Of a DNA stretch of 34,161 bases, positions 8,288 through 17,938 are shown piece after piece. This DNA is from Gammaproteobacteria bacterium. GTDB lineage: Bacteria; Pseudomonadota; Gammaproteobacteria; Steroidobacterales; Steroidobacteraceae. Location of the stretch: contig JAQGOC010000333.1 of NCBI GenBank assembly GCA_028293805.1, forward strand, positions 1 through 34,161, read 5' to 3'. Numbering within the stretch: the stretch's first letter is position 1; every line of letters begins with the position of its first letter. The position numbers and the translations under genes are program-made. The notes beneath the pieces are model-generated. The model did not search any database. It saw nothing but the letters and a program-made list of their open reading frames with translations, and was not told where the DNA came from.

Positions 8288-9334
8288 TCAGGCCTTCTTT
8301 TCGAGGTGGCCGCCGAACCCCAGGCGCATCGCGGACAGCAGCTTGTCGGCGTATTCCGCCCGTCCCTGCGACTCGAAGCGCGAATATAACGCCGCACTGA
8401 GCACATTGGCGGGCACGCCCACCTCGATGGCGGCCTGCACGGTCCACCGTCCTTCCCCGGAGTCCGACACACGGCCGCCGAACTGCCTCAACTTGGGATC
8501 CTGGGCCAGCGCCGCCGCGGTCAGATCCAGAAGGCGCGAGGAAATGATGCTGCCGTGCCGCCAGACTTCGGCGATCGCCCCGATGTCGAGCTCATATTGA
8601 TACAGCTGCGGATTGTTGATAGGAGCCGTCTCGGCGTCGGCTTCCGCCTTGTGCAGGCCGGCATCCGCATGGGCGAGGATATTCAACCCTTCCGCATACG
8701 CAGCCATGAGCCCGTATTCAATGCCGTTGTGAACCATCTTGACGAAGTGGCCCGCACCGGAAGCGCCGCAGTGCAGATAACCCATCGCGGCCGTTGCCTG
8801 TCGGGCCGCATCGCCGTCCCCGTCAGCGTGGCCGGAGCCTGTGCCGCGTCCCGCGGCCCCGGGCATCCGCCCTCCCGGAGACAACGTCGCAAAAATTGGC
8901 TCGAGCAACGTAACAGCGGCCTCGTCGCCGCCGATCATCAGACAATAGCCCTGCTCGAACCCGAGGACGCCACCGCTAGTTCCAACATCGACGTAATGAA
9001 TGCCCTCGGCCCGAAGTAGGGCAGCCCGGCGTATATCATCGTGGTAATGCGAGTTGCCGCCGTCGATGAGGATGTCGCCCGCTTGCAGCAGCGGCCGCAA
9101 TTGCGCGATAACCGAATCGACGATCGCGGCAGGCACCATGATCCACAGGGCCTTCGGCGCTGTCAGTCCGCTGACGAGCTCCGCGAGCGACCCCGCCCCG
9201 CGGGCGCCCTCGGCGACAGAGGCCTTCACCGCATCGGCCGAGCGATCATAGACGACGCACTCGTGGCCGCCCTGGAGCAGCCGGCGCACCATGTTGGCGC
9301 CCATGCGCCCCAGTCCGATCATGCCGATACGCAT
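8288..9334 (-). CDS. gnd: 6-phosphogluconate dehydrogenase (decarboxylating), short form
   Basis: Oxidative decarboxylation of 6-phosphogluconate to ribulose-5-phosphate. The N-terminal Rossmann motif is GMIGLGRMGANM (4-15). Catalytic segments are GGNSH (92-96), GTSGG (118-122) and GHFVKMVHNG (Lys199, Asn203). It is the short (~300-350 aa) type rather than the ~470-aa E. coli form. The strand after the glycine motif ends in YDR (Asp30), where NADP-dependent enzymes have Asn-Arg-Ser/Thr, so NAD+ preference is inferred. Residues about 153-184, just before YLHCG, form a Gly/Ala/Asp-rich loop unlike the usual PRTPGR-type linker. I tested by eye for a compensated frameshift and found no better reading. 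AGGAG lies 5 nt before the ATG. Confidence 0.93.
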   Translation of the reverse strand: MRIGMIGLGRMGANMVRRLLQGGHECVVYDRSADAVKASVAEGARGAGSLAELVSGLTAPKALWIMVPAAIVDSVIAQLRPLLQAGDILIDGGNSHYHDDIRRAALLRAEGIHYVDVGTSGGVLGFEQGYCLMIGGDEAAVTLLEPIFATLSPGGRMPGAAGRGTGSGHADGDGDAARQATAAMGYLHCGASGAGHFVKMVHNGIEYGLMAAYAEGLNILAHADAGLHKAEADAETAPINNPQLYQYELDIGAIAEVWRHGSIISSRLLDLTAAALAQDPKLRQFGGRVSDSGEGRWTVQAAIEVGVPANVLSAALYSRFESQGRAEYADKLLSAMRLGFGGHLEKKA

Positions 9335-9377
9335 AGAATCTCCTGCCGTCCGCGGCCGAGTGTACGCCGCCCCAATG

Positions 9378-9405
9378 ACGATACGCAGTCAGACTCGTCC
9401 GACAA
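9378..9405 (-). promoter_or_regulatory. Candidate sigma-70 promoter for gnd
   Basis: On the minus strand TTGTCG (9405-9400), a 16-nt spacer and TATCGT (9383-9378) precede gnd, predicting a leader of roughly 35-40 nt. It is a reasonable consensus match, lies just outside the repeat array, and is unverified. Confidence 0.4.
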
Positions 9406-9419
9406 TGGCCGCGCCAAAG

Positions 9420-9672
9420 CGCTCGCTGAAAGCGCCTCATGCGCGCCTTCGGCCCTCGACGGCAACCGGCCTGCTTTTCGCGAGCAAAGCCACGCCTTTA
9501 GCTCGCGGGTGCAACGCAGTCAGTCGGCGCGCTCGCTGAAAGCGCCATGGGCGCGCCTTCGGCCCTCGACCTCAACCGGCCTGCTTTTCGCGAGCAAAAG
9601 CCACGCCTTTTGCTCGCGGGCGCAACGCAGTCAGTCGGCGCGCTCGCTGAAAGCGCCATAGGCGCTTTCAGC
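9420..9672. repeat. Tandem palindromic intergenic repeats (two full 110/111-bp units plus a terminal hairpin)
   Basis: Unit A (9420-9529) and unit B (9530-9640) are near-identical direct repeats of 110 and 111 bp, each beginning CGCTCGCTGAAAGCGCC. A third, truncated unit starts at 9641. There the leading motif completes a perfect hairpin, GCTGAAAGCGCC/GGCGCTTTCAGC (arms 9646-9657 and 9661-9672), ending 7 nt from the murA stop. Each unit also holds an internal hairpin; in B it is CGCGAGCAAAAG/CTTTTGCTCGCG (9589-9600 and 9607-9618, loop CCACGC). These repeats fill most of the 345-nt gap between gnd and murA. No ORF here looks real. The structure resembles REP/BIME elements, but I cannot assign a known family. 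Confidence 0.9.
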
Positions 9673-9679
9673 CAATGAA

Positions 9680-11177
<1,498 letters not shown>

Positions 11178-11248
11178 GGCTGCGGATATTAATCGCTCAG
11201 TAGCCACCGTGCGTAGCTCCCAACGCCCCCCAGGCAGGTACTCCCGCC

Positions 11249-11254
11249 TATAAT
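11249..11254 (+). promoter_or_regulatory. Candidate -10 element upstream of kdsD
   Basis: Perfect TATAAT 57 nt before the kdsD ATG in the 134-nt divergent ibaG/kdsD gap. The expected -35 position is a C-run, so an activator or another sigma factor would be needed if it is used. Weak call. Confidence 0.28.
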
Positions 11255-11311
11255 TGCCAAGCACTCGACCGCTCCATCCCGCAGACTTCGGTCGCAAAAT
11301 CGTCCCAAAGC

Positions 11312-12307
11312 ATGAACATAGCTCCTACCCCAACCCCCGATGACCTGCAGCTGCTGGCTTCCGCGCGCCGCGCGCTGACCATCGAGGCACGGGCGATCGA
11401 GGGCCTGCTGTCGCGCGTGGGTGATGGTTTTCCCGCTGCGTGCCGCCTCTGCCTCGGCTGCGAGGGACGAATCGTAGTAACCGGCATAGGAAAATCGGGC
11501 CACATCGCGCGGAAGATTGCGGCCACGCTTGCCAGCACCGGGACACCGGCGTTCTTCCTCCACCCCGCGGAAGCCGGCCACGGCGATCTTGGGATGATCA
11601 CCCGCACGGACATCGTCCTGGCCCTCTCGAACTCGGGAGAGACGCCCGAGCTCGTGCTCCTGCTTCCCCACCTGAAGCGTCTCGCGGTACCTCTCATCGT
11701 CCTTGCGGGTAAAACGGACTCGACGCTCGGCCGCGCGGCGAACGTGACACTGGACGTGAGCGTTCTCGAAGAGGCCTGCCCGCTGAACCTTGCACCGACC
11801 GCAAGCACGACCGCGACGCTCGCGATGGGCGACGCGCTGGCCGTGTCGATTCTGGAAGCCCGCGGTTTCACAAAGCAGGATTTCGCTCGCTCACATCCCG
11901 GGGGAAGTCTCGGCCGGCAGCTCCTCCTGCATGTCGAAGACATGATGCGCACCGGCGAGGCTGTGCCCCGCACGCTGCCGGAGGCGAAGCTCCGCGATGG
12001 GCTGCTCGAAATGTCCCGCAAGGGACTGGGAATGACGGTGGTGGTTGACGGTGAAGAGCAGGTTCTCGGCGTATTCACGGACGGAGATCTCCGCCGGGCG
12101 TTCGATAAGCAGATCGACGTGCACTCCACCCTCATGAGGGAGGTGATGACGCCGAAGTGCAAGACAATCGGTCCGCGCGAGCTCGCAGCCGAAGCGGTAC
12201 ACCTCATGGAGGTCTATCGGATCACGGCTCTGCCGGTCACCGACGAGCAGGGCCGGCTCATCGGCGCGCTCAACGTGCATGACCTGTTTCGTGCTGGCGT
12301 CGTTTAG
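11312..12307 (+). CDS. kdsD: D-arabinose 5-phosphate isomerase KdsD
   Basis: Converts ribulose-5-phosphate to arabinose-5-phosphate, the first step of Kdo synthesis for LPS. It has an N-terminal SIS domain with TGIGKSGH (57-64), HPAEAGHGDLG (84-94) and the sugar-phosphate loop SNSGET (106-111). Two CBS domains follow from about residue 208, with MREVMTPKCKTI marking the second. Length (331 aa) and domain order match KdsD/KpsF/GutQ. Position at the head of kdsD-kdsC-lptCAB argues for KdsD rather than a capsule or gut paralogue. No strong ribosome binding site is visible. Confidence 0.95.
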   Translation: MNIAPTPTPDDLQLLASARRALTIEARAIEGLLSRVGDGFPAACRLCLGCEGRIVVTGIGKSGHIARKIAATLASTGTPAFFLHPAEAGHGDLGMITRTDIVLALSNSGETPELVLLLPHLKRLAVPLIVLAGKTDSTLGRAANVTLDVSVLEEACPLNLAPTASTTATLAMGDALAVSILEARGFTKQDFARSHPGGSLGRQLLLHVEDMMRTGEAVPRTLPEAKLRDGLLEMSRKGLGMTVVVDGEEQVLGVFTDGDLRRAFDKQIDVHSTLMREVMTPKCKTIGPRELAAEAVHLMEVYRITALPVTDEQGRLIGALNVHDLFRAGVV

Positions 12308-12328
12308 AAGAATTCAGCGCTGCCGCTC

Positions 12329-12847
12329 ATGTCACGAAAAACCGTTGCTGCCATTCGCCTGCTCGTGCTGGACGTCGATGGCGTGTTGACCGACGGCCGC
12401 CTTCATTTCGGCCCGCGCGGGGAGGCCCTCAAGCTCTTCCACGTCCGCGACGGCTTGGGCATCAAGCAGATCGCCAAGGCCGGCATCGAAATCGCGGTGA
12501 TCTCCGGCAGAAAATCGAAGATGGTGGATGTCCGCTGCCGTGAGCTTGGTGTGAAGCACGTGTATCAGGGTGTCGAGCACAAGCTCTTCGAGTTCGAGCG
12601 GCTGTGTGCACGCCTGAAGATCAAACCCTCGGCCTGCGCCTGCATCGGCGACGACGTTCCGGACGTTCCCTTGATGGGTAAGGTTGCGCTCGCGTTCGCT
12701 GTGGCGGACGCTCACGCCGAAGCGCGTCACGCGGCTCATCTCGTGACCAAGTTGCCCGGTGGTCATGGTGCGGTGCGCGAGGTTTGCGATTACCTGCTGG
12801 CCAATAACGGGCCCGCGGGTCATCAGCGCAAGGCGCGGGCGCGATGA
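12329..12847 (+). CDS. kdsC: 3-deoxy-D-manno-octulosonate 8-phosphate phosphatase KdsC
   Basis: HAD-superfamily phosphatase that dephosphorylates Kdo-8-phosphate. Motif I is DVDGVLTDG, with nucleophile Asp15 and acid/base Asp17. Motif II is the Ser in VISGR, motif III a conserved Lys (HKLFEFE), and motif IV GDDVPDVPLM. At 172 aa it lacks a large cap domain, as expected for the tetrameric C0-type KdsC family. The motif IV tail is PDVPLM where E. coli has IDWPVM. It lies 21 nt after kdsD and overlaps lptC by 4 nt (ATGA). Confidence 0.94.
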   Translation: MSRKTVAAIRLLVLDVDGVLTDGRLHFGPRGEALKLFHVRDGLGIKQIAKAGIEIAVISGRKSKMVDVRCRELGVKHVYQGVEHKLFEFERLCARLKIKPSACACIGDDVPDVPLMGKVALAFAVADAHAEARHAAHLVTKLPGGHGAVREVCDYLLANNGPAGHQRKARAR

Positions 12848-13428
12848 TTTATCGCATCTTTGTTGGGCTGGCTTTCATCGTGGTCATCGCAGGCACCATC
12901 TTCCTGGGCGGTCAGCAGAGCGAAAACACTGCCCCGACGACGGTCGAGGAGCCGCTGCGCGATCCCGGCTATGCCGCTCGTAATGCCCGGCTCGTGCAGA
13001 CCGGTCCCGACGGACATCCCCTCTACACACTCGACGCCGATGTGATCCGGCAACAGCCGAACAAAGACACGGTCGAGCTGGAGCAGGCGAAGCTGGGATT
13101 TCACGACACGAGCGGCAATGAGTGGCACGCCAGCGGCCTGCACGGCGAGGTCGGTCAGAATTCCGGCAAGGTTGAATTGTCGGGTGACGTGCATGTCGCC
13201 GGCATCCTGCCGGGAACGCAGCAGCCCGGACAGATCGAGACCGACCGGCTCTCCTTCGACACCCATACGCAAATAGTCAGCACGCCCGCACCCGTTACGC
13301 TCAGGTGGTCGGGGCAGCAGGTCAAAGCCATCGGACTGCACGCGACCTTGAAGGATGGTCGCATGCAATTAGAATCCCTCGTGCATGGCACTGCTCTCAC
13401 GAGTCCTAACCCAGGCCCACGAAGTTGA
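12844..13428 (+). CDS. lptC: LPS export system protein LptC
   Basis: Bitopic inner-membrane protein that receives LPS from LptB2FG and passes it to periplasmic LptA. An N-terminal transmembrane helix (about 4-22) precedes an OstA/LptC-like beta-jellyroll. YTLDADVI, KVELSGDVHV and the C-terminal DGRMQLESLVHGTA fit the family, which is otherwise weakly conserved. At 194 aa it is normal. Overlap with kdsC and abutment with lptA imply translational coupling. The lptF/lptG permease genes are not in this window. Confidence 0.88.
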   Translation: MIYRIFVGLAFIVVIAGTIFLGGQQSENTAPTTVEEPLRDPGYAARNARLVQTGPDGHPLYTLDADVIRQQPNKDTVELEQAKLGFHDTSGNEWHASGLHGEVGQNSGKVELSGDVHVAGILPGTQQPGQIETDRLSFDTHTQIVSTPAPVTLRWSGQQVKAIGLHATLKDGRMQLESLVHGTALTSPNPGPRS

Positions 13429-13436
13429 GCGTCTCG

Positions 13437-14204
13437 ATGCCGGGCCGAACCACAACATGGTGTGAGCGCGCGATTATCCGGACGGCGGTCGTGCTCGTCG
13501 CGCTGGCGCCGCAGCTTCCTCTCATGGCCGCGACCAAGGCCGAAGTGCCGGGTCAACCGCAAATCACCTACGACGCGGCCTCCATGGACGTGGACTACAA
13601 AACGCACATGATGCATCTGAAGGACGTGGTCATCACCTATGGATCGATGACTGTCCGGGCGGACGAGGCGCGTGCGACGGGGATCGATTTCAGAAACAGT
13701 CATTGGACATTCGAGGGCAACGTGCGCATCAACGCCGAGCCGCGCGGCAACCTGCGCTCCGACCAGGCCGTAGTGGAGTTTCACGACAATCGCCTCGCAA
13801 AGGCGACAGCGCTCGGGAAGCCCGCTGAATTTGAACAGAAGCGCTCCGACTCGAACCAGGTGGCGCGCGGTCACGCGGACGAGATCGTGTACGAGGTCAA
13901 CGACGGAACGGTGCGCCTGTCGAACAACGCATGGCTGTCCGACGGGCAGAATGAGATCAGCGGCCCGGTCCTCGTCTACAACCTTCGCGAGGAGCACGTG
14001 CAGGCGACGACCGCTCCCGGCACGGGGCAGCGGGTGCACATCACGATCGCTCCGCACGACAACGCCACGTCGAACAAGCCGCCAGCCAGTGGACCCAACA
14101 AACCGCAGTCAGCCGCACCGGCGCCGCCCGTGCCCGAATCGAAAAAATCCGACCCCGCGCCTCAGCCTACCGCCCCGTCACCGGCCGTGCCGCATCTGCC
14201 ATGA
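13437..14204 (+). CDS. lptA: LPS transport periplasmic protein LptA, with Pro-rich tail
   Basis: Periplasmic bridge protein carrying LPS between LptC and LptD. A signal peptide (about residues 1-31) precedes an OstA-type beta-jellyroll with [24 protein letters not shown] and [19 protein letters not shown]. After about residue 195 there is a roughly 60-residue tail rich in Pro, Ala, Ser and Lys that E. coli LptA (185 aa) lacks. I chose the ATG at 13437. A TTG at 13425 overlapping the lptC stop (TTGA) would add 4 residues and cannot be excluded; neither has a strong ribosome binding site. It overlaps lptB by 4 nt. Confidence 0.9.
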   Translation: MPGRTTTWCERAIIRTAVVLVALAPQLPLMAATKAEVPGQPQITYDAASMDVDYKTHMMHLKDVVITYGSMTVRADEARATGIDFRNSHWTFEGNVRINAEPRGNLRSDQAVVEFHDNRLAKATALGKPAEFEQKRSDSNQVARGHADEIVYEVNDGTVRLSNNAWLSDGQNEISGPVLVYNLREEHVQATTAPGTGQRVHITIAPHDNATSNKPPASGPNKPQSAAPAPPVPESKKSDPAPQPTAPSPAVPHLP

Positions 14205-14926
14205 GCTCACTCAAAGCGGCCGGCCTGGCCAAGAGCTACAAGTCGCGCCAGGTCGTGAAGGATCTGTCGGTCGAAGTGTCGAATGGCGAGGTGGTCGGCC
14301 TGCTCGGCCCGAACGGCGCCGGTAAGACGACGGCGTTCTACATGATCGTCGGCCTCGTGCCATGCGATGCGGGCCGAATCCACCTCGGCGAGACGGACTT
14401 GACGCTCCTGCCGATGCACCGCCGGGCACAACTCGGCCTCGGCTATCTTCCGCAGGAAGCTTCCGTATTCCGCAAGCTTTCGGTCGAGGACAACGTCATG
14501 GCGATTCTCGAGACACGTCCGGACCTCGAGCGCGCCGGGCGCGAGCGACGGCTGGAAGAACTGCTGGAGGAACTGCGGATAGGCCACGTACGCAAGAGCC
14601 TGGGCCTGTCATTGTCGGGCGGTGAACGTCGCCGTGTGGAGATCGCGAGGGCCCTCGCCGCCGAGCCCCGCTTCATGCTGCTCGATGAGCCCTTCGCGGG
14701 TGTCGACCCACTGTCCGTGCTCGACATCCAGCGCATCATCCGCGAGCTTACTCATCGCGATATCGGCGTGCTCATCACCGACCATAATGTGCGGGAGACT
14801 CTCGGCGTGTGCAGCCGTGCCTATATCGTCAACCAAGGCACGGTGATTGCATCAGGAACTGCGGAAGAAATCCTTGCCAACCCCCAAGTGCGTGAGGTGT
14901 ACTTGGGTGAGGCGTTTCGGCTGTGA
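14201..14926 (+). CDS. lptB: LPS export ABC transporter ATP-binding protein LptB
   Basis: Cytoplasmic ATPase powering LPS extraction from the inner membrane with LptF/LptG. All ABC motifs are intact: Walker [10 protein letters not shown] (36-44), Q-loop in [12 protein letters not shown], signature LSGGE (138-142), Walker B FMLLDEP with Glu163, and the switch His in ITDHN. At 241 aa it is the normal size. It is coupled to lptA through an ATGA overlap, the standard lptCAB arrangement. Confidence 0.97.
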   Translation: MSSLKAAGLAKSYKSRQVVKDLSVEVSNGEVVGLLGPNGAGKTTAFYMIVGLVPCDAGRIHLGETDLTLLPMHRRAQLGLGYLPQEASVFRKLSVEDNVMAILETRPDLERAGRERRLEELLEELRIGHVRKSLGLSLSGGERRRVEIARALAAEPRFMLLDEPFAGVDPLSVLDIQRIIRELTHRDIGVLITDHNVRETLGVCSRAYIVNQGTVIASGTAEEILANPQVREVYLGEAFRL

Positions 14927-15003
14927 GCCCTGGCTCAGGCGAAACTCGATATTCATCAATGACTTACCAATAGGAAAGGCCACTAGCCGCCGCCCGTGCA
15001 ACC

Positions 15004-16458
<1,455 letters not shown>

Positions 16459-16491
16459 GTAGTCAGTAAAAACTCGCGAAAGGAGACGGCT

Positions 16492-16824
16492 ATGCAGCTC
16501 AACGTCACCGGCCATCACGTCGAGGTCAGTCCGGCATTACGCGGTTATATTGAGAAGAAGCTCGAACGCATCGGGAGGCATTTCGATCAGGTGCTCGATG
16601 TGCACTGCGTATTGACCGTAGAAAAACTGCGACAAAAGGCTGAGGCGACGCTGCGCGTGAGCGGGAACGCCATCCACGCGGACGCGACGGAGGAAGACAT
16701 GTACGCCGCCATCGATCTGCTGGCGGACAAGCTCGATCGGTGCCTCATGAAGCACAAGGAAAAGCTGACCGATCATCATGCGGCGGAAGCACGCCGCGCC
16801 CTGCGAGCCGCGCCCGCGGGTTGA
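16492..16824 (+). CDS. hpf: Ribosome hibernation promoting factor (short HPF/YhbH type)
   Basis: Binds the 30S decoding region in stationary phase and promotes 100S ribosome dimers. It is the short form (110 aa) with MQLNVTGHHVEVSPALRGYI at the N-terminus, then LRVSGNAIHADATEEDMYAAID, of which NAIHADATEEDMYAAID is the family hallmark. The DRCLMKHKEK helix ends the conserved fold. A strong AAGGAGA ribosome binding site precedes the ATG by 6-7 nt. It follows rpoN by 33 nt. The 186-nt gap to rapZ, where relatives carry ptsN, contains no ptsN remnant I can see. Confidence 0.95.
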   Translation: MQLNVTGHHVEVSPALRGYIEKKLERIGRHFDQVLDVHCVLTVEKLRQKAEATLRVSGNAIHADATEEDMYAAIDLLADKLDRCLMKHKEKLTDHHAAEARRALRAAPAG

Positions 16825-17010
16825 AACGCGGCCGGCCCAGGGAGGGCCGACGCAAAACGCACCAGGGAAGGGCACGGAGGGAGCCCCACGGGGGGAATGC
16901 GTCCTGGCGCAGCGCCTGAAGGATCGCGACCCCCCCGTCCGGCTTCTTTTTATCCCTGGCGCATGACGGGCCCGCTTGCAGCCGCGGCGCCGGGTGGATA
17001 ACCATAGCGC

Positions 17011-17919
17011 GTGCGCATCATCATCCTCAGCGGCCTGTCGGGTTCCGGCAAGAGTGTGGCTCTGCACATGCTCGAAGACCTCGGGTTCTATTGCATCGAC
17101 AACATCCCGGCCGCGTTGTTGAAGCCCTTCATTTCCTACACTGTGCGCAGCCCCGAGTCGACCTACGAGCGCACGGCGATCGGGCTCGACGCGCGCAATA
17201 CGGCGGCAGAGATCGCGACCGTTCCCCAGCTCATCGAGGAGCTGCGGCGAAGCGGAATTCAGTGCGAAGTGATCTTTCTCATTGCCGGGGACGAAGAGCT
17301 GCTGCGCCGTTTCGCCGAGACCCGCCGCAAGCATCCGATGAGCCGCAACAACGTCGACCTGCGCGAGGCGATGGCCCTGGAGCGGCAGCTTCTCGAGCCC
17401 ATCGTGTACACGGCCGATCTCGTCATCGACACATCGAAGATGGGCGTGCACGCGCTGCGCGACATCATCCACAAGCGCATCGAGCAGCGCCTGGTCGGGC
17501 GGCTGTCGATTACCTTCGAGTCCTTCGGTTTCAAGTACGGCCTGCCGGGCGATGCCGACTTCGTGTTCGACGCCCGCTCGCTTCCGAATCCCTATTGGGA
17601 GCCGGGTCTGCGGAATCTCACGGGCCGTGACGCCGAAGTCATCCGTTTTCTCGAGGCGAACACGAACGTGGCGACGCTGATCGGTGATGTCGCGCAATTC
17701 GTTCGCGCCCGGGTGCCTGAGTACCAGGCGAGCAATCGCGGCTATCTCACGGTGGCCGTCGGGTGCACCGGCGGGCAACATCGCTCGGTTTACATCGTCG
17801 ACCGTCTGGCAGAAGCGTTCGCCGGGCAATTCCCGAACGTCACCGCACGGCACAGCGGACTACCCGGTGCGGCGCTGTTCCATCCCGTCTCGAACATCCA
17901 GGGCCGTGCCGAAGGATGA
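17011..17919 (+). CDS. rapZ: RNase adapter protein RapZ (YvcJ family)
   Basis: P-loop protein. In E. coli it guides RNase E to the sRNA GlmZ and so tunes glucosamine-6-phosphate synthesis; elsewhere it is a nucleotide-binding protein with GTPase/ATPase activity. Walker A is GLSGSGKS (8-15), followed by DLGFYCIDNIP, and DLVIDTS at the end of the N-domain. The C-domain has GFKYGLP, DFVFDARSLPNP and CTGGQHRSVYIVD. The start is GTG at 17011, matching the family N-terminus. The basic C-terminal tail of E. coli RapZ is replaced by a neutral one, and the Lys of CTGGKHRS is Gln here, so sRNA binding may differ. Confidence 0.93.
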   Translation: MRIIILSGLSGSGKSVALHMLEDLGFYCIDNIPAALLKPFISYTVRSPESTYERTAIGLDARNTAAEIATVPQLIEELRRSGIQCEVIFLIAGDEELLRRFAETRRKHPMSRNNVDLREAMALERQLLEPIVYTADLVIDTSKMGVHALRDIIHKRIEQRLVGRLSITFESFGFKYGLPGDADFVFDARSLPNPYWEPGLRNLTGRDAEVIRFLEANTNVATLIGDVAQFVRARVPEYQASNRGYLTVAVGCTGGQHRSVYIVDRLAEAFAGQFPNVTARHSGLPGAALFHPVSNIQGRAEG

Positions 17920-17938
17920 GGGCCACGTCCCCAACCCC

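Noticed and set aside
8729..8878. Frameshift pair in gnd
   Set aside because: Reading the other two frames through the Gly-rich loop did not recover the canonical sequence, and the downstream frame is intact.
9041..9661. 206-codon plus-strand frame reading through the repeat array
   Set aside because: It runs antisense to gnd and then through the tandem repeats, giving a duplicated peptide only because the DNA is repeated; no ribosome binding site.
9420..9672. CRISPR array
   Set aside because: Contiguous 110/111-bp near-identical units with no unique spacers and no cas genes; this is a tandem palindromic repeat.
16831..16852. Intrinsic terminator after hpf
   Set aside because: A CGGCCC/GGGCCG hairpin is present but short and without a T-run; insufficient to call.
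16825..17010. tRNA or ptsN remnant in the hpf-rapZ gap
   Set aside because: No cloverleaf, no T-loop consensus and no ptsN-like motif in any frame.
16537..17853. 438-codon minus-strand open frame opposite hpf and rapZ
   Set aside because: Spans two real genes and their gap, which no genuine gene would do here; composition is that of a shadow frame.
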